Shown: positions 59,210 through 64,000 of the stretch, piece by piece
Position numbering within the stretch: the first letter of the stretch is position 1
Layout: each line of letters begins with the position of its first letter
From: Luteimonas sp. MC1825
Lineage (GTDB): Bacteria > Pseudomonadota > Gammaproteobacteria > Xanthomonadales > Xanthomonadaceae
Assembly (NCBI RefSeq): GCF_014764385.1
Contig: NZ_CP061714.1
Span: forward strand, 1,798,001-1,862,000
DNA: 64,000 nucleotides
Direction of reading: 5' to 3'
Program-made: the position numbers and the translations under genes
The notes under the pieces: model-generated
Database searches by the model: none
Seen by the model: only the letters and a program-made list of their open reading frames with translations
Told to the model about the DNA's origin: nothing

Positions 59210-61051
59210 ATGGGCATGATCCAGGCGCGGCCCGGACCCGCCAGGGGCCTGCTGCTGACCTGCCTCTGCCTGTTGCTGGCATGCGCCACAAGCGCGTGGG
59301 CCGCGCCCACGCTGGGCCTTGGCGCAACGACCGGCGAGGTCGCGCTCGCGCCCTACATGAGCTACCGCCACGACACCGACGCCAGCGACGGGGTGGAGGA
59401 CGCGTGGCGGCGCGTCGGCAACGGCGTGTTCGCACCGCTGCCGCGCAGCGATGCCACCTTCGGCTTCCAGAACGGCGCGTTCTGGTTCCATGCGGCGATC
59501 ATCAACGAGAACCGCGCGGAACCGCGCTGGCTGCTGGTGCAGGCCTATCCGCTCAGCGACCACATCGACCTCTATGTCCGTTACCCCGACGGGCGCATCG
59601 AGCACCGCGCGGGCGGCGACACCCTGCCCTTCGCCGCGCGCAGCATCCGCTACCGGCATCCCAACTTCCTGCTCGACCTGCCGGTGGGCCAGCGCGTCGA
59701 ACTGCTGATCCGGGTGCAGAGCCAGAGCTCGATGCAGGTGCCGCTGGTGCTGTACACCCCGAGCGCGTTCATCGAGATGTCGCGCGATGCGCAGTTCGCC
59801 ATCGGCCTGTATTACGGCATCCTGCTGGCGCTGTTCTTCTACAACCTGGTGCTGTGGCTGGTGCTGCGCGATGCCAGTTACTTCTGGTACCTGTTCCACA
59901 TCGGGGCGTTCGGCCTGGTGCTGTTCTGCCTGAACGGCCTGGGCTTCGAGTACCTGTGGCCGGACAACACCTGGCTTGCCGACAAGTCGGTGCCGCTGTC
60001 GATCAGCCTGGCGCTGGTGGGCATGCACCAGTTCGCGCGCGTGTTCCTCGGGCTGGGCGAGCGCTGGCCGCGCGGCAATGCCGTGAGCATCGCCGCCATC
60101 GCCGCGTTCGTGGCATTCGGCATCGCCGCGATCATCGTGCCCTACCGCATCATCACCCAGGCGGTGTCGCTGGCGGTGCTGGCCAGCATCATCTGGATAA
60201 CCATCGTCAGCATCGTGGCGCTGCGCCGTGGCTACGCGCCGGCGCGGCTGTTCCTGCTGTCGTGGAGCATGTTCCTCGCCGGTACCGCGGTGTTCACGCT
60301 GGTCGCGTTCGGCGTGTTGCCCAAGTCGTTCATCACCGAGTACGGCGTGCAGCTGGGCTCCGCGCTGGAGATGCTGTTCCTGTCGATCGCGCTGAGCTAC
60401 CGGTATGCGTCACTGCGCAACGAGAACGAACGCATCGTCAGCGACGCCAACCTGATGCTCGAGCGCAAGGTGGCGCAGCGGACCAGCGAGGTGCGCAATG
60501 CGCTGGCGCAGCTGGAGGAGGCGCATGCGCGGCTGCACGATTCCAGCCGCCGCGACGGGCTGACCGGCCTCTACAACCGCACCTATTTCCACGAAGCCTT
60601 CGAGCGGATGCTGCGCGAGTGCAACGACGGCGGCAAGCCGCTGTCGCTGCTGATGATCGACCTCGACCATTTCAAGTCGGTCAACGACGAGCACGGCCAT
60701 TTGGTGGGCGACGACTGCCTGCGCTGGGCCACGCAACGCATCGGCCGTGCGCTGCGGCCACACGACGCGTTGCCGGCGCGCTTTGGCGGCGAGGAGTTCG
60801 TGGTCGCGCTGCCGGGCCACGACCTGCACGCCGCGGTCGCGGTGGCCGAGGCGGTGCGCCAGTCGCTCATTGCAGAGCCCTGCATTTCCAATGGCGACAC
60901 CATCCGCATGTCGGCCAGTGTCGGCGTGCACACCATCGAGCCCGGCACGATCGACGACATCGACGACGCCTTCCAGATCGCCGACCAGGCGCTGTACAGC
61001 GCCAAGGCCAACGGCCGCGACTGCGTGAGGTCGTCGGTGTCGGCGGCCTGA
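59210..61051 (+). CDS. 7TMR-DISM diguanylate cyclase
   Basis: A 613-residue membrane protein. After a signal segment (LLLTCLCLLLACATSAWAAP) comes the periplasmic 7TMR-DISM extracellular domain (FQNGAFWFHAAIINENRAEP, RWLLVQAYPLSDHIDLYVR), then seven helices (ILLALFFYNLVLWLVLRDAS onward), a coiled coil (LERKVAQRTSEVRNALAQLE) and GGDEF with RRDGLTGLYNRTYFHEAF and ARFGGEEFVVALPGH. GGEEF is a catalytically competent variant. It should make c-di-GMP in response to a carbohydrate-like or other periplasmic ligand. ATG 59210 is preferred; a GTG at 59204 is alternative. Confidence 0.92.
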   Translation: MGMIQARPGPARGLLLTCLCLLLACATSAWAAPTLGLGATTGEVALAPYMSYRHDTDASDGVEDAWRRVGNGVFAPLPRSDATFGFQNGAFWFHAAIINENRAEPRWLLVQAYPLSDHIDLYVRYPDGRIEHRAGGDTLPFAARSIRYRHPNFLLDLPVGQRVELLIRVQSQSSMQVPLVLYTPSAFIEMSRDAQFAIGLYYGILLALFFYNLVLWLVLRDASYFWYLFHIGAFGLVLFCLNGLGFEYLWPDNTWLADKSVPLSISLALVGMHQFARVFLGLGERWPRGNAVSIAAIAAFVAFGIAAIIVPYRIITQAVSLAVLASIIWITIVSIVALRRGYAPARLFLLSWSMFLAGTAVFTLVAFGVLPKSFITEYGVQLGSALEMLFLSIALSYRYASLRNENERIVSDANLMLERKVAQRTSEVRNALAQLEEAHARLHDSSRRDGLTGLYNRTYFHEAFERMLRECNDGGKPLSLLMIDLDHFKSVNDEHGHLVGDDCLRWATQRIGRALRPHDALPARFGGEEFVVALPGHDLHAAVAVAEAVRQSLIAEPCISNGDTIRMSASVGVHTIEPGTIDDIDDAFQIADQALYSAKANGRDCVRSSVSAA

Positions 61052-61068
61052 GCGCTCGTGCCTGGCAA

Positions 61069-61668
61069 TCAGGCGTTGCGCGCGCGCAGCACCTGGTCGA
61101 GATCGGACAACCCGAGACCGCGGGCACGCAGCAGGACCAGCAGGTGGTACGCCAGGTCGGCGGCTTCGCCCAGCAGCGCGGTGTCGTCCTCGACCACCGC
61201 GGCCAGCGCGGTCTCCACGCCTTCCTCGCCGACCTTCTGCGCGATGCGGCGAATGCCGCCGGCCAGCAGCCGCGTCGTGTAGCTGCCTTCGGGCATGCTG
61301 GCGGCACGGCCTTCGATGACCCGGTCGAGGTGCGCAAGCGCGCTGCCCGTCGCCCCTGCGAAGCAGCTGTCTCGGCCCAGGTGGCAGGTGGGTCCCTGCG
61401 GCTCCGCCGTGACCAGCAGGGTGTCGGCATCGCAGTCGGCCTCGATGGCCACCAGCTTCAGATGGTGCCCACTGGATTCGCCCTTGATCCACAGGCGCTG
61501 GCGGCTGCGGCTGAAGAAGGTGACCAGGCCGCTCTCCTGCGTGGCCGCAAGCGACTCGGGGTTCATCCAGCCCAGCATCAGCACCTGCCGCGTGCGCGCA
61601 TCCTGCACGATCGCGGGCAGCAGCCCGCCGCCCTTGTCCCAGTCCAGCGCCGGCATGGCGTCACGCAT
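61069..61668 (-). CDS. hisIE: Bifunctional phosphoribosyl-AMP cyclohydrolase / phosphoribosyl-ATP pyrophosphatase
   Basis: A 199-residue fusion of HisI ([54 protein letters not shown] with metal ligands) and HisE ([52 protein letters not shown]). It performs steps 2 and 3 of histidine synthesis. The start ATG at 61668 overlaps the hisF stop by 8 bases; a later ATG at 61656 is possible. Last gene of the his operon here, convergent with the 7TMR cyclase gene. Confidence 0.95.
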   Translation of the reverse strand: MRDAMPALDWDKGGGLLPAIVQDARTRQVLMLGWMNPESLAATQESGLVTFFSRSRQRLWIKGESSGHHLKLVAIEADCDADTLLVTAEPQGPTCHLGRDSCFAGATGSALAHLDRVIEGRAASMPEGSYTTRLLAGGIRRIAQKVGEEGVETALAAVVEDDTALLGEAADLAYHLLVLLRARGLGLSDLDQVLRARNA

Positions 61669-62434
61669 CGCGCACCTCGATGCCCTGCGCGCGCAGGGCC
61701 TGTTTGAGAACGGGGATGGCGATTTCGCCGGAATGGAAGACGCTGGCGGCCAGCGCCGCATCGACGTCAGCCTCGCGGAACACTTCGGCGAAGTGCGCGA
61801 TCGCGCCGGCGCCACCCGATGCCACCAGCGGCACCTGGCATGCCTTGCGCGCGGCGCTCAGCTGTTCGATGTCGTAGCCGACACGCGCGCCGTCGCTGGC
61901 CATGCAGTTCAGCACCACCTCGCCGGCACCGAGCGCCTGCACCTCCTCGATCCAGTCAAGCGTGCCCCGCCCGGGGGCGCGCATCGCCGCCGCATCGCCG
62001 GTGTGGCTGCGCACGCGCCATTTGCCGTCGGCCTCGCGCAGCGAGTCGATACCGACGACCACGCACTGCACGCCGAACGCGTCCGCCAGCTCGGTGACCA
62101 GCGCCGGACGCTCGAGCGCGGGCGTGTTGATCGAGATCTTGTCGGCGCCCGCGTGCAGCACGCGGCGCGCGTCGTCGACGCTGCGGATGCCGCCGGCGAC
62201 GCAGAACGGGATATCCAGCAGCCGCGCCAGGCGCTCGATCCATGCGATGTCGACGCTGCGCCCGCGCGGACTGGCGCCGATGTCGTAGAACACCAGCTCG
62301 TCGGCACCCTGGTCGCGGTAGCGCTGCGCGAGCGTGGCGATGTCACCGACGTCGACGTGGTCGCGGAAGCGCACGCCCTTCACCACGCGTCCGTCCTGCA
62401 CGTCGAGACAGGGAATGATGCGGCGGCTCAGCAT
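61661..62434 (-). CDS. hisF: Imidazole glycerol phosphate synthase, cyclase subunit
   Basis: A 257-residue TIM barrel. [20 protein letters not shown] includes the catalytic Asp; [20 protein letters not shown] and [20 protein letters not shown] (second Asp) are phosphate/ring-closure sites. It accepts ammonia from HisH and forms imidazole glycerol phosphate and AICAR. Start overlaps hisA stop by 7 bases. Confidence 0.96.
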   Translation of the reverse strand: MLSRRIIPCLDVQDGRVVKGVRFRDHVDVGDIATLAQRYRDQGADELVFYDIGASPRGRSVDIAWIERLARLLDIPFCVAGGIRSVDDARRVLHAGADKISINTPALERPALVTELADAFGVQCVVVGIDSLREADGKWRVRSHTGDAAAMRAPGRGTLDWIEEVQALGAGEVVLNCMASDGARVGYDIEQLSAARKACQVPLVASGGAGAIAHFAEVFREADVDAALAASVFHSGEIAIPVLKQALRAQGIEVRDA

Positions 62435-63198
62435 GGCGGCGCCTGCCCGGATGCGGCTGCGTCATCAAGCGCAAGCGCGTCGTGCAGGCCGAGCCTGCCT
62501 TCCAGCAGCGCCTTGCCGAGCACGATCCCGTCGCAGCCGATGGCGCGCGCCGCGGCGATGTCGTCGGCGTCTCGGGCTCCGCCGCTGGCCTGCAGCCGCA
62601 GCGTCGGGGCCAGCGTGCGCAGGCGCGCATACAGCGAAAGGTTGGGGCCGGAAAGCATGCCGTCGCGGCCGATGTCGGTGCACAGGAGATGCTGCAGCCC
62701 GGCGCCGGCATGGAACGCGACCAGCGCGTCCAGTGTCTCCGCGGCGTCCTCGGTCCATCCGTGTGTGGCTGGGCGCCACTGCCCGTCGGCTGCCTGGCGC
62801 GCGTCCAGCGCGACCACGATCCGCGCCGCGCCATGCCGCGCCACCCAGCCTGCGACCATGTCGCGCCGGGCGACCGCCAGCGAGCCGATGACCACGCGGT
62901 CCGCGCCGGCGTCCAGCATCGCGTCGACATCGCCCTCGCTGCGCACGCCGCCACCGGTCTGCACCGACAGGCCGGTCTGCGCCTTGATGCGCGACAGCAG
63001 CGGCGCCAGCGTGTAGCCGCCGGCACGTGCCGCGTCGAGATCGACCAGGTGCAGCCAGCGGGCACCCGCTTCGGCGTAGCGCATGGCCAGATCCAGCGGC
63101 GCATCCGCGTAGCGCGACTCGCGCGCGTAGTCGCCCTGCGCCAGTCGCACCACGCGGCCATCGCGGACATCGATCGCGGGATAGACGTTGAACCTCAT
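62428..63198 (-). CDS. hisA: Phosphoribosylformimino-5-aminoimidazole carboxamide ribotide isomerase
   Basis: A 256-residue TIM barrel paralogous to His[21 protein letters not shown] has the first catalytic Asp, [20 protein letters not shown] the second, and [20 protein letters not shown] the phosphate loop. It isomerises ProFAR to PRFAR for HisHF. The start at 63198 overlaps the hisH stop by 4 bases. Confidence 0.95.
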   Translation of the reverse strand: MRFNVYPAIDVRDGRVVRLAQGDYARESRYADAPLDLAMRYAEAGARWLHLVDLDAARAGGYTLAPLLSRIKAQTGLSVQTGGGVRSEGDVDAMLDAGADRVVIGSLAVARRDMVAGWVARHGAARIVVALDARQAADGQWRPATHGWTEDAAETLDALVAFHAGAGLQHLLCTDIGRDGMLSGPNLSLYARLRTLAPTLRLQASGGARDADDIAAARAIGCDGIVLGKALLEGRLGLHDALALDDAAASGQAPPC

Positions 63199-63791
63199 GC
63201 ACGCGCTCCAAGGAAATTGTGCAGCAGCCGCGCGCCGGCTGCCCCCGAACGCTCGGGATGGAACTGCGCGCCGGCCACGAGGTCCTGCTCCACCACTGCC
63301 GCGAACGACGTACCGTGCGTGCAGTCGGCCACGCAGTCGCCTGTCACGGGCGCAGCGTAGCCATGCACGAAATAGACCCATGCCCCGTCCTCGATGCCGG
63401 CCATCAGCCGCGAATCGCCGCGCATGCGCAGCCGGTTCCAGCCCATGTGCGGGACGCGCAGGCCCGGCGCCGGCGCCAGCCGCCGCACGCTGCCGCGCAG
63501 CAGGCCGAGGCAGGGCACGTCGCCCTCCTCGGAGTCCTCGAACAGCAGCTGCATGCCCAGGCAGATGCCCAGCAGCGGAACCGTCGGCTCGCGCAGCACC
63601 GTGTCGAAACCACGCTCGCGCAGCAGCCGCATCGCCGGCGCGGCGGCACCGACACCCGGCAGGATCACGCGTGCGGCGCCACGCAGCCCATCGGCATCGC
63701 GGGCGATGCGAGGCCTGGCGCCGAGCCGCTCGAGCGCGTAGCGCACCGAGCCCAGGTTGGCGCCGCCGGCATCGATGATGACCACGTCCAT
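63195..63791 (-). CDS. hisH: Imidazole glycerol phosphate synthase, glutamine amidotransferase subunit
   Basis: A 198-residue class I amidotransferase. [20 protein letters not shown] begins the chain; [18 protein letters not shown] has the nucleophilic Cys; FVHGYA and [17 protein letters not shown] bring the His-Glu of the triad. It supplies ammonia to HisF. The start is two bases after the hisB stop. Confidence 0.95.
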   Translation of the reverse strand: MDVVIIDAGGANLGSVRYALERLGARPRIARDADGLRGAARVILPGVGAAAPAMRLLRERGFDTVLREPTVPLLGICLGMQLLFEDSEEGDVPCLGLLRGSVRRLAPAPGLRVPHMGWNRLRMRGDSRLMAGIEDGAWVYFVHGYAAPVTGDCVADCTHGTSFAAVVEQDLVAGAQFHPERSGAAGARLLHNFLGARA

Positions 63792-63793
63792 GG

Positions 63794-64000
63794 CTACAGC
63801 GTGCCCTTGGTACTGGGCAGCACCTGGCCGCTGCGCGCGACCGCCTGCCGCAGCGCCCGCGCGAAGGCCTTGAAGCAGGCTTCGACCTTATGGTGGTCGT
63901 TGTCGCCCATGACCTGCAGGTGCAGGTTCAAGCCGCAGGCATCGCACAGCGAGCGGAAGAAGTGCGCCACCAGTTCGGTCGGCAGGTCGCCGACGCGCTC
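63794..64000 (-). CDS. hisB: Imidazoleglycerol-phosphate dehydratase (HisB), C-terminal part
   Basis: Only the last 68 codons are in the window. They encode [40 protein letters not shown] and the ending VLPSTKGTL, which is the terminal third of the dehydratase domain, with the His-His-x-x-Glu metal site. Whether an N-terminal phosphatase domain is fused, as in enterobacteria and xanthomonads, cannot be seen. It continues the his operon upstream (to the right). Confidence 0.95.
   Translation of the reverse strand, partial: ERVGDLPTELVAHFFRSLCDACGLNLHLQVMGDNDHHKVEACFKAFARALRQAVARSGQVLPSTKGTL

Overview
The window is chromosomal DNA of a high-GC gammaproteobacterium, most likely a member of the Xanthomonadaceae/Lysobacteraceae (Lysobacter- or Luteimonas-like). 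This rests on very high G+C in the housekeeping parts, a fused hisIE and the order hisB-H-A-F-IE, an IcmF-type fused mutase, an EF-P-like factor with Arg at its tip, a bacteriophytochrome paired with a heme oxygenase, and Ala-rich small lipoproteins. The genus call is inference; no rRNA gene or other taxonomic marker is present.

Layout. 0-5.7 kb: the end of a Tat-exported class V aminotransferase-like gene; alx (TerC family) behind a yybP-ykoY manganese riboswitch; an RcnB-like protein; then a debris-rich accessory stretch with an orphan higA, an intact mqsRA toxin-antitoxin pair and relics of other genes; then FKBP, STAS and VOC genes. 5.8-15.2 kb: a low-GC island encoding a six-gene DNA modification/defence system: C5-cytosine methyltransferase, MORC-like GHKL ATPase, Z1 SF2-type ATPase, PD-(D/E)XK (DUF4420) protein and AIPR protein in one compact minus-strand operon, with a divergent Vsr nuclease whose start lies 17 bp from that of the methyltransferase. 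This is the strongest candidate for an incompletely described system here.

15.4-25.3 kb: icmF, a bphO-bphP light-sensor pair whose phytochrome lacks a kinase, a papain-fold/alpha-beta hydrolase fusion, and a phospholipase D-family enzyme. 25.5-47.4 kb: dispersed branched-chain amino acid catabolism (leucine dehydrogenase, isovaleryl-CoA dehydrogenase, thiolase, liuB, liuC, liuD, liuE, a short-chain dehydrogenase). Inserted among these are a lipoprotein autotransporter protease, two Ala-rich lipoproteins, a bactofilin operon, a frameshifted ATP-grasp gene surrounded by three 88-bp palindromic repeats, and a Fur-controlled feoAB operon. A GGDEF/EAL enzyme is start-stop overlapped with liuE. 47.4-64 kb: a secreted DUF4105 protein, D-2-hydroxyglutarate dehydrogenase divergent from serA, a Nudix hydrolase, two APC permeases, methionine salvage mtnB-D-C, a metallophosphoesterase, a 7TMR-type diguanylate cyclase and the histidine genes hisIE-F-A-H-B (hisB cut by the window end).

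Working together: bcd, ivd, liuB/D, liuC, liuE and the thiolase form a nearly complete route from leucine to acetyl-CoA. IcmF connects isobutyryl-CoA (valine) with n-butyryl-CoA. The SerA/D-2-hydroxyglutarate dehydrogenase pair fits the known coupling of serine synthesis to 2-hydroxyglutarate recycling. All coordinates and motifs were read by eye; no database search was run.
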